This document shows positions 29,131 to 37,774 of a DNA stretch of 64,000 nucleotides, one piece after another; the first letter of the stretch is position 1; each line of letters opens with the position of its first letter. The DNA comes from Kineosporia sp. R_H_3. GTDB lineage: Bacteria; Actinomycetota; Actinomycetes; Actinomycetales; Kineosporiaceae. Made by a program: the position numbers and the translations under genes. The notes beneath the pieces were generated by a model, which was not told where the DNA came from, searched no databases, and saw nothing but the letters and a program-made list of their open reading frames with translations. The stretch is from NCBI RefSeq assembly GCF_002198675.1, contig NZ_MWLL01000160.1, positions 30,730 to 94,729 on the forward strand, read 5' to 3'.

Positions 29131-29807
29131 TGCCCGATCGAGACGACAGCGTCCGCCTCGGCCCGGACGAGGCGCTCCTGCGGCTCGTCGAGGGCAACCG
29201 ACGGTTCGTGGCCGACGAGGCCGAGCACCCCGACCAGACCGTGTCCCGACGGGCCTTCCTCGGGGGCAGCCAGCACCCGTTCGCGGCCGTCTTCTCCTGC
29301 GCCGACTCCCGGGTCCCGCCGGAGATCGTCTTCGACGCCGGCCTCGGCGACCTGTTCGTCGTCCGGTCCGCCGGTCACGTCCTCGACCACGCGATCCTCG
29401 GCACGCTCGAGTTCGGCGTCGACCAGCTCGGCTGCCCGCTGCTCGTCGTGCTGGGGCACACCGGGTGCGGTGCGGTCCGGGCGACGTTCCAGGCCGTCTC
29501 CCGGCACGCCGGCGCGTCCGGCACGGACATCGACACGCTCGTCGAGGCGATCACCCCCGCCGTCGTCGACGCCGGGCGGGACGGCGTGGACGACACGCAC
29601 CTCGTGGACGCCGCGGTGCGGCACAACGTCGAGCGCGTCGTGGCCGCCGTCGTCGCCGCCCCGCTCGTGGCGCCCGCCGTGGCGCGCGGCGCCGTGCTCG
29701 TCGTCGGTGCCGTCTACGACCTGTCGACCGGCGCCGTCGAGCTCGTGGTCACGCCCGGCGGTGTCCCGCTGCCGGCCACGGGGCAGGGGCGCCGGGTCGA
29801 CGCCTGA
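29130..29807 (+). CDS. Beta-class carbonic anhydrase
   Basis: A 225-residue beta carbonic anhydrase. The zinc ligands are C57 (FSCADSRVPPE, with the D59-R61 dyad), H110 and C113 (VLGHTGCGAV). The N-terminal helix LLRLVEGNRRFV and motif GDLFVVRSAGHVLD are typical. It interconverts CO2 and bicarbonate in the cytoplasm. The gene follows the methyltransferase by 51 bases and has its own leaderless promoter. Confidence 0.95.
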   Translation: MPDRDDSVRLGPDEALLRLVEGNRRFVADEAEHPDQTVSRRAFLGGSQHPFAAVFSCADSRVPPEIVFDAGLGDLFVVRSAGHVLDHAILGTLEFGVDQLGCPLLVVLGHTGCGAVRATFQAVSRHAGASGTDIDTLVEAITPAVVDAGRDGVDDTHLVDAAVRHNVERVVAAVVAAPLVAPAVARGAVLVVGAVYDLSTGAVELVVTPGGVPLPATGQGRRVDA

Positions 29808-29937
29808 GCGCCGGACGGCGCACGTGCGGTCGGGCACGTCGCCGCTGGTCAGCCCGCGGGTGGCCACCTAGAACTGCTGGCTCCCGGATCCGTTGCCACC
29901 ATTGACGGGTGTGCGGCCCCGGACCAGGAGGAGCGTG

Positions 29938-32121
29938 GTGAGCAGCACGGTCGACGGCACGAGGACGGTGCCCGCGGGTGCGGCGGACGGTCCCCCTCTG
30001 GTCGAGCTCGACGCCCCGGCGGCGGTGCTGCTCGTCGAGCTCGCGTCCCGCAGCGTCGTCCACGCCAACGACGTCGCGGAGCAGCTCGCGCCCGGGGTCG
30101 GGCTGCCGGCCGGCATCGACGCCTGGGGAGACGCCGCCGACCTGCGGGACCTCGACGGCGCGGAGCTCGCCGACACGGCCCACCCGCTCTCGCTCCTCAC
30201 CGGCGGCCGTCCCGTCGCCGGCCAGGCCGTCACCGCCGCCCGGCTGTCGAAGCTCGGACGGCGTCGCGCCCCGCTGTGGGTCGTCGGCCTGCCGCTCAGC
30301 GGCGACCGGCTCGCCGGCTTCGGCCTCGTGGTCCTCCTGCCGCTGCGCCGTCGCGAGCAGGCCGCCGAGGTCGCCCGCGCGCTGCAGCCGGGCCCGACCG
30401 ACGCCGACCCGCTCCAGGCGCAGGCCCTGCAGGCCGAGATCCACCTGCGCGAGCGCGCCCTCGTCGCGACCGGGGTCACGTTCACCATCGCCGACGCCCA
30501 GGCGCCCGACAACCCGCTGCTGTGGGTGAACCCGGCCTTCACGACCGTCACCGGCTACGCCTCCGAGGAGGTCGTCGGCCGCAACTGCCGCTTCCTCCAG
30601 GGCCCGGACACCGACCCGGCGGCCCGCGCGCAGCTGCGCGAGGCGCTCACGACCGGGCAGTCGGTCACGACGACGATCCTCAACTACCGCAAGGACGGCA
30701 GCGCCTTCTGGAACCTCGTCGCGATCAACCCCGTGCACGACGACTCCGGCACGCTCACGCACTTCGTCGGCATCCAGTCCGACGTCACGGCCCGCGTCAC
30801 GGCGGACGTCGAGCGGGACAGGGCGCTCGCCGCGGAGCAGGCCGCCCGGGCGGACGCCGTCCGGGCCCAGGAGCAGCTCGCGCTCCTCGCGGGTGCGAGC
30901 GCCCGGCTCGCGTCGACCCTCGACGAGCGGACGTCGCTCGAGCACCTGCTGGCGCTCGCCGTCCCCGGCCTGGCGGACTGGGCCATGGTGACGACCTTCG
31001 ACGACGCGGGCGGCATCGGTGAGCTCGTCGCTCGGCACCGCGACGGCCGCGAGGACGACGTCGCCGAGCTGACGAAGCGCGCCCGGCACGGCCTCACCGA
31101 CCGGGCGCCGATGTTCCAGCAGTACCGGGGGGCCCGCGCGTGGCGGGTGGACCGGTACGCCACGAGCCCGCAGCGGGCCGGCTACGCCGACGACCCCGAG
31201 CTGCTCACGCTCAGCGAGAGCCTCGGCCTGCAGTCGGTGATGTTCGTGCCGCTGCCCGGGCGCCGGTCGGTCCTGGGGTCGATGGTGTTCGCCCGCGGCG
31301 AGGGCCGGGAGCCGTTCACCGACACCGAGCTGGCCGTCGCCGAGGACCTCGGGCGCCGGGCCGGTCTCAGCCTCGACAACGTCCGGCTCTACGAGGCCGA
31401 GCACCACATCGCGGAGACCCTCCAGCGCAGCCTGCTGCCCGAGCTGCCCGTCGTCGACGGGCTGGAGTTCGTCGGCCGCTACCGGGCCGGCGCCGAGATC
31501 GCCGAGGTCGGCGGGGACTTCTACGACGTCGTCCCGCTCACCGACGGGACCGTCGGCGTCTGCGTCGGCGACGTCGTCGGGCACGACCTCGCGGCCGCGG
31601 CGGCGATGGGGCACCTGCGCGGGCTGCTCCGCGCGTGCGCCTGGGACGCCGCGGACGCCGGCCGGGACTGCGCCGACGTCGTCGCGCGCGTCGACCGGAT
31701 GGTGCAGGGCCTGCACACGGTGCCGATGGCGACGCTCGTCTACGCCACGCTCGCGCCGCCGGCACCCGGGGCCGACGGCGCGTGGACGCTCGCGTACTCC
31801 AGTGCCGGGCACCCACCGATGCTGCTGCGGCACCCCGACGGCCGGGTCGAGACGCTGGACGCCGCGAACGGGCTGCTGCTCGGGGTCGAGGCGTGGAAGC
31901 GTTCGGCCGCAACGGTTGCGGTGCCGACCGGGTCGCTGCTGCTGGCCTACACCGACGGGCTCGTCGAGCGGCGGGACCGGGACATCACGCACGGCCTCGA
32001 CCGGGTCCGCGACGTCCTCGCGGCCGCCCGGCCGGAAGAGCCCGGGCGGCTGTGCGACCGGTTGCTCGCGGAGAACCCGACGGACGACGACACCGCGGTG
32101 CTGGCGATCCACGTCGGCTGA
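29938..32121 (+). CDS. LOV-GAF-PP2C (SpoIIE) phosphatase, blue-light photoreceptor
   Basis: A 727-residue soluble protein. After a PAS-like N-terminus (1-150) comes a canonical LOV domain (about 178-285): GRNCRFLQGPDTD with the photoactive C217, LNYRKDGSAFWN and FVGIQSDVT, so the flavin-binding Asn and Gln positions are intact. A coiled linker and a GAF domain (about 305-470) precede a PP2C phosphatase (about 490-727; EVGGDFYDVVPL, GDVVGHD, SSAGHPPMLL, AYTDGLVERRD, DDDTAVLAI). Blue light should form a cysteinyl-flavin adduct and change phosphatase activity towards a STAS-type anti-anti-sigma factor. The start is GTG 29938 with AGGAGGAG 4 bases upstream. No sigma factor or STAS gene is adjacent. 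Confidence 0.92.
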   Translation: MSSTVDGTRTVPAGAADGPPLVELDAPAAVLLVELASRSVVHANDVAEQLAPGVGLPAGIDAWGDAADLRDLDGAELADTAHPLSLLTGGRPVAGQAVTAARLSKLGRRRAPLWVVGLPLSGDRLAGFGLVVLLPLRRREQAAEVARALQPGPTDADPLQAQALQAEIHLRERALVATGVTFTIADAQAPDNPLLWVNPAFTTVTGYASEEVVGRNCRFLQGPDTDPAARAQLREALTTGQSVTTTILNYRKDGSAFWNLVAINPVHDDSGTLTHFVGIQSDVTARVTADVERDRALAAEQAARADAVRAQEQLALLAGASARLASTLDERTSLEHLLALAVPGLADWAMVTTFDDAGGIGELVARHRDGREDDVAELTKRARHGLTDRAPMFQQYRGARAWRVDRYATSPQRAGYADDPELLTLSESLGLQSVMFVPLPGRRSVLGSMVFARGEGREPFTDTELAVAEDLGRRAGLSLDNVRLYEAEHHIAETLQRSLLPELPVVDGLEFVGRYRAGAEIAEVGGDFYDVVPLTDGTVGVCVGDVVGHDLAAAAAMGHLRGLLRACAWDAADAGRDCADVVARVDRMVQGLHTVPMATLVYATLAPPAPGADGAWTLAYSSAGHPPMLLRHPDGRVETLDAANGLLLGVEAWKRSAATVAVPTGSLLLAYTDGLVERRDRDITHGLDRVRDVLAAARPEEPGRLCDRLLAENPTDDDTAVLAIHVG

Positions 32122-32193
32122 CGGGCATCACCGGGCCGGGTGCGGTCACCCGCAGGTCCTCATCCGGTGCTGGTCACCTGTGCGGACGCCGGG

Positions 32194-32406
32194 TCACTCG
32201 GCGGAGCCGCGCTGCTGCGGCATCCGGTTGAGCAGCTTGTGCACCTGGTCCGCGGGGTAGCGGCGGTGACCGCCCAGCGTGCGGACCGGCTGGAGAAGGC
32301 CGGTACGGGCCCAGCGGGTCACGGTCTTCGGGTCGACACCGAACATCGCCGCCACCTCGGCCGGGGTGAGGAGGGCGGGGGGTCGGTCCTGCTGCTGGCT
32401 CGCCAT
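32194..32406 (-). CDS. bldC: BldC-family MerR-like DNA-binding protein
   Basis: A 70-residue single-domain MerR-like winged helix: LLTPAEVAAMFGVDPKTVTRWA, then RTLGGHRRYPADQV. The GGHRRY wing and overall length match Streptomyces BldC, which controls the onset of development and binds arrays of direct repeats as head-to-tail oligomers. It has no effector domain. The start is ATG 32406, preceded by AGAGGA; a GTG seven codons upstream lacks a ribosome site. A repeat-rich AT-richer region lies directly upstream. Confidence 0.9.
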   Translation of the reverse strand: MASQQQDRPPALLTPAEVAAMFGVDPKTVTRWARTGLLQPVRTLGGHRRYPADQVHKLLNRMPQQRGSAE

Positions 32407-32464
32407 GACGTGGGTCCTCTCGTCCACCGGCCGTCGCGACGATGTCCGGCTGGGTATCTTGAGG

Positions 32465-32488
32465 TTAGATGACCTATTTGTGATCTAA
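32465..32488. promoter_or_regulatory. 9-6-9 dyad upstream of bldC
   Basis: TTAGATGAC (32465-32473) and GTGATCTAA (32480-32488) form an inverted repeat matching at 8 of 9 positions. It lies 59 bases upstream of the bldC start in the divergent region shared with the MFS gene. It is a likely operator. Confidence 0.5.
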
Positions 32489-32506
32489 ACGTGCTTAGCG
32501 GTGAAA

Positions 32507-32558
32507 GGTATATCACAACGGACGAACGGTCGAGATTCGGCGACAGGTGGTACATCAC
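32507..32558. repeat. Direct repeat GGTAyATCAC, 42 bp apart
   Basis: GGTATATCAC (32507-32516) and GGTACATCAC (32549-32558) match at 9 of 10 bases and are 42 bases apart, which is four helical turns. ATCAC also occurs inverted (GTGAT) at 32480. Same-face direct repeats fit the way BldC binds DNA, so autoregulation is plausible. Confidence 0.45.
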
Positions 32559-32656
32559 TGCCCAGCAGAGAGTAACTGACCTTGGCGCCACCGGTCAGCG
32601 GCCGACCCGAAAATGTGCAAGACAGCAGCCGCCGCCGCGCCTAGCGTCCAGACCTC

Positions 32657-33976
32657 GTGGAGCGGCTCACCGAGGTGCTGGTCCCGGCCCGGCTCGGGCC
32701 GGGCTTCCGGCGGCTGCTCGCCTCGTCGTGGACGAGCAACCTCGGGGACGGCGTCGCGGCCGCTGCCGGACCGCTGCTCGTCGCCTCGCTCGACGCCTCG
32801 CCGTCGGTCGTCGCGCTCGCGGCGACCCTGCGATGGACGCCGCCGCTGCTCTTCGGGCTCGGCGCGGGCGTGCTCTCCGACCGGCTCGACCGCCGCCGGC
32901 TGGCCGTCGCGGCGAACTGCGCCCGGCTCGCCGTGCTCGCCGGCCTCGTCGCGGCGCTCGCGACCGGCACCGCGACCGTCCCTCTCGTGCTCGGCGCGCT
33001 CGCCCTCGTCGCCACGGCCGAGGTCTTCGCCGACAGCGCGGCCCGCACGCTCACCCCGATGCTCGTGCGCCGCGAGGACCTGTCGCTGGCGAACGCCCGC
33101 CTCACGACCGGCTTCATCACCCTCGACCAGCTGGCCGGTCCCCCGATCGGGGCCGCGCTGTTCGCCGCCGGCCGGGTCTGGCCCTTCGTCGGGGAGGCCG
33201 TGCTCCTCACCGCCGCGATCGCGTTGCTCGCACGCGTCGTCGTCCCGCGGGTCCGGCCGGGCGGCGAGGAGCCGGACGGCGGCCCGCACGGCGGCCCGGA
33301 GAGCGGTCCGGACGGGGCGGCGCCCCCGGGGTCGGCGTCCGACGGCCGGCGCAGCGTCCGGCGCGACGTCGCCGAGGGGTTCGTGTGGACGTGGCGCCAT
33401 CCCGCCGTCCGCACTCTCGCCCTGACGATCCTCGTCTTCAACGTGACCTTCGGGGCCGCCTGGGCCGTGCTCGTCCTCTACGCCCACGAACGGCTCGGGC
33501 TCGGCGCCGTCGGCTTCGGGATCCTGTCGACGGTGTCGGCGGCCGGCGGGCTGCTCGGGACGAGCCTCTACGGCTGGATCACCCGGCACGTCAGCCTGGC
33601 GGACGTCATGCGCATCGGCCTCGTGCTGGAGACCCTGACCCATCTCGGGCTGGCACTGACCCGGTCCGCGGCCGTCGCGGGCACGATCCTCTTCGTCTTC
33701 GGTGCTCACGCGTTCGTCTGGGGCACGACGTCGACGGCGGTGCGGCAGGCGGCCGTGCCGCTGCGGCTGCAGGGCCGCGTCGACAGCGTCTACACCCTCG
33801 CCGTCTACGGCGGCCTCGTCGCGGGCTCGGCGGTGGGTGGTGCGCTCGGCGAGCGCTTCGGTGTCACGGCGCCGTTCTGGTTCGCGTTCGGCGGTTCCGC
33901 GGTCTTCCTCGTGCTGCTGTGGCGCGAGCTCGCGAGGATCGCCCTCAGGTCCGCGCCGGAGCTGCCGACAGGCTGA
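32657..33976 (+). CDS. MFS transporter, EntS-like (MFS_3)
   Basis: A 439-residue major facilitator with about 12 membrane helices and a hydrophilic, Gly/Pro-rich central loop (about 205-240). The N-terminal half begins FRRLLASSWTSNLGDGVAAAAGPLL and carries GAGVLSDRLDRRRLAVAAN, the A-motif between helices 2 and 3. This is the EntS-like group, which exports siderophores or drugs; the substrate is unknown. TAGCGT at 32641-32646 is a possible -10, ten bases before the GTG start. It is divergent from bldC and followed after two bases by the DUF2510 gene. Confidence 0.86.
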   Translation: MERLTEVLVPARLGPGFRRLLASSWTSNLGDGVAAAAGPLLVASLDASPSVVALAATLRWTPPLLFGLGAGVLSDRLDRRRLAVAANCARLAVLAGLVAALATGTATVPLVLGALALVATAEVFADSAARTLTPMLVRREDLSLANARLTTGFITLDQLAGPPIGAALFAAGRVWPFVGEAVLLTAAIALLARVVVPRVRPGGEEPDGGPHGGPESGPDGAAPPGSASDGRRSVRRDVAEGFVWTWRHPAVRTLALTILVFNVTFGAAWAVLVLYAHERLGLGAVGFGILSTVSAAGGLLGTSLYGWITRHVSLADVMRIGLVLETLTHLGLALTRSAAVAGTILFVFGAHAFVWGTTSTAVRQAAVPLRLQGRVDSVYTLAVYGGLVAGSAVGGALGERFGVTAPFWFAFGGSAVFLVLLWRELARIALRSAPELPTG

Positions 33977-33978
33977 CC

Positions 33979-34398
33979 ATGGACGCCGTGCCGCAGGCCC
34001 CCTCGCCGGGGTGGTACCCCGACCCGGTGGCGCCCGGGGCCGTGCGCTGGTTCGACGGCTCCGGCTGGACGCCGCACGTCTCGCCCGCGCCGCCCGTCGC
34101 GGGCGGGTACGCGCCACTGCTCACGGCGGCAGCGGCGGGGATCGGCGCGACCCCTGCCGACCCGGTGCACTGGCTGCTGCCCACCGGCCGGACCTGGCAG
34201 TCGATCGTCGCCGGCTACGTCGCCCTCGTCGCCGTGTTCGTGTGGTTCCTCGGACCGGTCGCCCTGCTCCTCGGTGTCGCCGCGCTGCGGGCGTCGGCGG
34301 CGGGCCGGGGGCACGGCCGCGGCCGGGCCTGGTTCGCCGTGGTCGTCGGGTCGGCCGCCACCCTCGCCGGGCTCGCGCTCGTGGCGTCCTGGCTCTGA
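33979..34398 (+). CDS. DUF2510-domain membrane protein
   Basis: A 139-residue protein. Residues 8-35 are a DUF2510 domain (PGWYPDPVAPGAVRWFDGSG), a short W/P-rich unit found at the N-terminus of many actinobacterial membrane proteins. Two hydrophobic segments near 78-100 (IVAGYVALVAVFVWFLGPVA) and 117-138 (FAVVVGSAATLAGLALV) make it a small membrane protein. Function is unknown. It begins two bases after the MFS stop, so the two are probably cotranscribed. Confidence 0.82.
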   Translation: MDAVPQAPSPGWYPDPVAPGAVRWFDGSGWTPHVSPAPPVAGGYAPLLTAAAAGIGATPADPVHWLLPTGRTWQSIVAGYVALVAVFVWFLGPVALLLGVAALRASAAGRGHGRGRAWFAVVVGSAATLAGLALVASWL

Positions 34399-34454
34399 CG
34401 ACTGGCATCCTGGCCCCGACGGCGCCGTCGACGGCGCCGCACGAGGAGGCGCAC

Positions 34455-34805
34455 GTGCTGGAGTCGCTGCAGGCCGGGATCACGGGGGACGCCACGATCA
34501 CGGTGACCCCCGAGATGTCGCCCCCGCACCTGCCGGAGAAGGTCCTCTCGACACCGACGATGGTCCGCCTCATCGAGGAGACCTGCCTGGAGAGCGTGCA
34601 GCCGCACCTCGACGAGAACGAGACCTCCGTCGGCACGCACGTGAACTTCAGCCACTCCGCGAAGGTCGTCGCCGGCGAGGCCGTCCGCATCGTCACCGAG
34701 GTCACCGAGGTCGACCGCCGCCGGATCGAGTTCGTCACCCGGGTCACCTGCGGCGACCGGGTCGTCTCCGAGGGCACCCACCAGCGTTTCGTCGTCCGCT
34801 ACTGA
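34455..34805 (+). CDS. Hotdog-fold thioesterase, FlK-like
   Basis: A 116-residue hotdog protein. TPTMVRLIEETCLESVQP and VGTHVNFSHSAKVVAGEAV hold a Thr, Glu and His arrangement like that of fluoroacetyl-CoA thioesterase FlK. The remaining strands (VRIVTEVTEVDRRRIEFVTRV, GDRVVSEGTHQRFVV) complete the fold. It probably hydrolyses an acyl-CoA or acts as a house-cleaning thioesterase. The start is GTG 34455 with AGGAGG five bases upstream. Confidence 0.88.
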   Translation: MLESLQAGITGDATITVTPEMSPPHLPEKVLSTPTMVRLIEETCLESVQPHLDENETSVGTHVNFSHSAKVVAGEAVRIVTEVTEVDRRRIEFVTRVTCGDRVVSEGTHQRFVVRY

Positions 34806-34887
34806 CCCGCGCGCCCGCCCCGGGCCGCACCGGCCGCCGGAGCGGGCCGCCGACCGGGGCCCGATGTCCGGCCGCCGGTGGCCCGGT

Positions 34888-34930
34888 GTTCACCTGGAGC
34901 CGCCGTCAGTTCACCACCCCCGCCTAGCGT
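34888..34930 (+). promoter_or_regulatory. PHO-box-like repeats and -10 box of the first polysaccharide operon
   Basis: GTTCACC occurs at 34888-34894 and again at 34909-34915, 21 bases apart, followed by TAGCGT (34925-34930) as a -10. GTTCACC is the conserved core of the 11-nt direct repeat unit of Streptomyces PhoP boxes. The second copy lies where the -35 box would be, as expected for an activator. Confidence 0.5.
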
Positions 34931-34985
34931 CGCGGCGCGGCCCGTCGGGCCGTCGGCAGCGGACGACCGGGCGGAGAGGGTGGGA

Positions 34986-36182
34986 GTGCGCGTCCTCATG
35001 CTCGTCGCGACCCCCGTCGCGAACGACACCCGGGTGCTGCGGGAGGCGACCTCCCTCGTCCGGGCGGGGCACGCGGTCCACGTGGTCGGGTTCGGGGTGC
35101 CGCCGGGGTTCGCCCCGCCGGACGGCGTCACGGTCTCCACCGCCGGCCGCCGTACGCGCCCGTCACGCCCGGAGAACCCCGGCGCCCCGGTCCCGACGAC
35201 GACCGCGCGCCGCGCCCGGCCCCTCTGGTGGCGCGCCGCCCGCTGGCTGCTGCTCCCCGAGCACCGTGCCCGTGCCTTCGGCCGCTGGGCCCGTGAGGCC
35301 AACGCCGACGCCAGGGACCGCACGTTCGACGTCGTCCACGCGCACGACTTCAACACCCTCGCGCTCGGCGACCGGCTCGCCCGTGAGCACGGCGTGCCGC
35401 TCGTCTACGACAGCCACGAGCTGTGGTTCGGCCGGCCCGTCGTCGGCCGGCCGACGCCGCTGCGCGACGCCCGCGGACGGCGCACCGAGGCCCGTCTCGG
35501 CGGCCGGGCCGACGCCGTGGTGACCGTCGGGGAGGGGGTCGCCGAGGCCCTCGAGGGGGCCTACGGCTGGCACGACGTCCGCGTCGTCCGCAACACCTTC
35601 GCGGCCCTGCCGCCGCCGACGGCGCCGCTCGTCCCGGCCGGGCTGCTCTACGCCGGGCGGCTGGCGCCCTACCGCGAGCTCGAGGTGGTCGCCGCGGCCA
35701 GCCGGGACCTCCCGCTGCCGGTCGACATCGTCGGGCCGGCGGACGAGACGTGGCTGCGGGACTTCGACCCCGGCGCCGCCCGGGTGCTCGACGCCGTCCC
35801 CGCGGACGAGGTCTCGTGGCTGCTGCGCGGGGCCGGGATCGCCCTCGTGACGCACTCCGACCGGTGGCCGAACCACCGGCTCGCCATGCCCAACAAGCTG
35901 TTCCAGGCCGTCGCCGCCGGCGTGCCCGTGGTCGCCACGGACGTCGGCGAGCTCGCGACGCTCGTGCGCGGGTACCGGCTCGGGGCCCTGTACCGCCCCG
36001 GCGACCCCGCCTCCCTCGTGGCGGCCGTCGCCGACGTGCTCGCGGGCTACGACCGGTACGCGGCCGCCGTCCGGGTCGCAGCGGCCTCGCTCACCTGGCC
36101 GGCCGACGAGCGGATGCTCCTCGACGTCTACGCCGGTCTGCGGACCGGACCGAACCACCTCACCAGGAGCCGCGTCCCATGA
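34986..36182 (+). CDS. Glycosyltransferase, family 4-like
   Basis: A 398-residue GT-B fold transferase. The N-terminal domain has VRVLMLVATPVANDTRVLREA (the D-TRV/RV motif seen in several GTs here) and FDVVHAHDFNTLALG, then VYDSHELW. The C-terminal nucleotide-sugar domain has LLYAGRLAPYRELEVVAAA and the MPNKLFQAVAAGVPVVATD helix with the conserved EX7E-like region degenerate. It works on the cytoplasmic face of the membrane, building the surface glycan. The start is GTG 34986 (GAGAGG 7 bases upstream); GTG 34980 is possible. It overlaps the next GT by four bases. First gene of a four-gene operon. Confidence 0.86.
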   Translation: MRVLMLVATPVANDTRVLREATSLVRAGHAVHVVGFGVPPGFAPPDGVTVSTAGRRTRPSRPENPGAPVPTTTARRARPLWWRAARWLLLPEHRARAFGRWAREANADARDRTFDVVHAHDFNTLALGDRLAREHGVPLVYDSHELWFGRPVVGRPTPLRDARGRRTEARLGGRADAVVTVGEGVAEALEGAYGWHDVRVVRNTFAALPPPTAPLVPAGLLYAGRLAPYRELEVVAAASRDLPLPVDIVGPADETWLRDFDPGAARVLDAVPADEVSWLLRGAGIALVTHSDRWPNHRLAMPNKLFQAVAAGVPVVATDVGELATLVRGYRLGALYRPGDPASLVAAVADVLAGYDRYAAAVRVAAASLTWPADERMLLDVYAGLRTGPNHLTRSRVP

Positions 36183-37774
36183 CCGACAACGACCCGACGA
36201 CCCGCCCCGCACCGCTGCTCGCCGTGATCGTCGACAACCACGTCGTCGGTGACTCGCGCGTGCAGAAGTGCGCCCTGGCCGCGGCCTCGGCCGGGTACCG
36301 GGTCGTCCTCGTCGGGCGGGCACCCGGCGCCGCCGACACGTTCACGATCGGCAGCGGGGACGTCACCGTCGAGGTGCGCCGGATCGAGGCCCCCTTCCAG
36401 CTCCTGGGGCTCGCCCGCCGCGTCCCGCGGGGCCGGTGGCGGTACCCGTTCGCGTACCCGTCGGTCGACCACAACGCCCGCCGGGGCCTGCGGCTCAAGG
36501 CCCTCACCGCCGACCTGCGGGCCCGCAAGCTCATCCTGCGCCAGAGCGGGGAGATCGCCGGCTGGCGCGGGCGGGCCAAGGACCTCGCGCTCAAGGCCGA
36601 GACCGTGCCGCTGCGGGCCGGGTGGTTGCTGCACCGGTTCCGGCAGCTCGGGTTCCGCGCGCTGAGCGAGCGGGTCAAGCGGGACGACGGCCTCGTGCTG
36701 CGGGCGGGGACGAGGCTGCGGACGGCGCTGCGCGGCCCGGGCGCCTGGCGCGCGCTCGACCCGGTGCTGCTCGACGTCGAGCTCGGGTTCGGCCCGGTCC
36801 TCGACGAGCTGGCGCCGGACCTGCTGCACGCCAACGACTTCCGGATGTGCGGCGTCGCTGCCCGGGCGGCTGCCCGGGCGGCGGCCCTCGGCCGCCGGGT
36901 GCCGGTGGTCTACGACGTCCACGAGTGGGTCGCCGGTGTCGCGTCGAAGACCCCGCGCTGGCGGGCCGCCAACACCGGCCACGAGGCCGAGTACATCGGC
37001 CGGGCCGACGCGGTCATCACCGTGTCCGACCGGCTCGCCGAGATGCTCCAGGAGCGCTACCGGCTGGTCGACCGGCCGAGGGTCGTCCTCAACGCCCCGC
37101 GGTTCGAGCCGGACGCGCCCGCGCCGGACGGCGGGCTCCGGGCGGCCTGCGGGCTGGCGGACGACGTCCCGCTCCTCGTGTACAGCGGCAGCGCCGCCCC
37201 GCAGCGCGGCATCGACACGGTCGTCGACGCCCTCGTCCACCTGCCGCCGGTGCACCTCGCGCTCGTCATCGCGCACCCCGCCAGGGCCGAGGAGATCACC
37301 GCTCGCGCCCGGCAGGCCGGGGTCGCGGACCGCGTGCACGTACTGCCCTACGTGGCGCCGCAGGACGTCGTGCCGTTCCTGCGCAGCGCCACCGCCGGCC
37401 TGATCCCGATCCACCACGTCCCCAACCACGAGATCGCGCTCATCACCAAGTACTTCGAGTACGCCCACGCGGGCCTGCCGATCATCTCCAGCGACACCGA
37501 CACGATGGGCACCACGACGAGGGCGCTCGGCAACGGAGAGGTCTTCGTCGCCGAGGACGTCGCGGACCTCGTGCGCGCCGTCGCGGCGGTGACGGCCGAC
37601 CCGCGGCGTTACCGCGCCGCGTACGACCGGCACGCCGACGTGCTGCGGTCGTGGTCCTGGCACGAGCAGGAGGCCGTCCTCCTCGACGTCTACGCCGACG
37701 TCCTCGCGGCCGCGGGGACCCCTGCACCGCAACGGGTCCGTGACGACCTCGTGGTCCGGGCGGGTGCCCGATGA
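36179..37774 (+). CDS. Glycosyltransferase, family 4-like
   Basis: A 531-residue GT with the N-terminal motif LAVIVDNHVVGDSRVQKCALA, a ~130-residue basic helical insertion (about 75-205), then LLHANDFRMCGVAAR and VYDVHEWV. The C-terminal GT-B domain reads LLVYSGSAAPQRGIDTVVDAL and ITKYFEYAHAGLPIISSD. It resembles the protein at 44499 in layout (insertion, D-SRVQK start, TKYF[ED]YA motif), so they are probably paralogues. Its ATG overlaps the preceding stop (ATGA), and its own stop overlaps the exporter permease start by four bases. Confidence 0.87.
   Translation: MTDNDPTTRPAPLLAVIVDNHVVGDSRVQKCALAAASAGYRVVLVGRAPGAADTFTIGSGDVTVEVRRIEAPFQLLGLARRVPRGRWRYPFAYPSVDHNARRGLRLKALTADLRARKLILRQSGEIAGWRGRAKDLALKAETVPLRAGWLLHRFRQLGFRALSERVKRDDGLVLRAGTRLRTALRGPGAWRALDPVLLDVELGFGPVLDELAPDLLHANDFRMCGVAARAAARAAALGRRVPVVYDVHEWVAGVASKTPRWRAANTGHEAEYIGRADAVITVSDRLAEMLQERYRLVDRPRVVLNAPRFEPDAPAPDGGLRAACGLADDVPLLVYSGSAAPQRGIDTVVDALVHLPPVHLALVIAHPARAEEITARARQAGVADRVHVLPYVAPQDVVPFLRSATAGLIPIHHVPNHEIALITKYFEYAHAGLPIISSDTDTMGTTTRALGNGEVFVAEDVADLVRAVAAVTADPRRYRAAYDRHADVLRSWSWHEQEAVLLDVYADVLAAAGTPAPQRVRDDLVVRAGAR

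Noticed and set aside
34806-34887. GC-rich inverted repeats after the thioesterase gene as a terminator
   Set aside because: Several CCGGCCGCCGG copies can pair in different ways, but none gives a clean stem. No confident call is possible.
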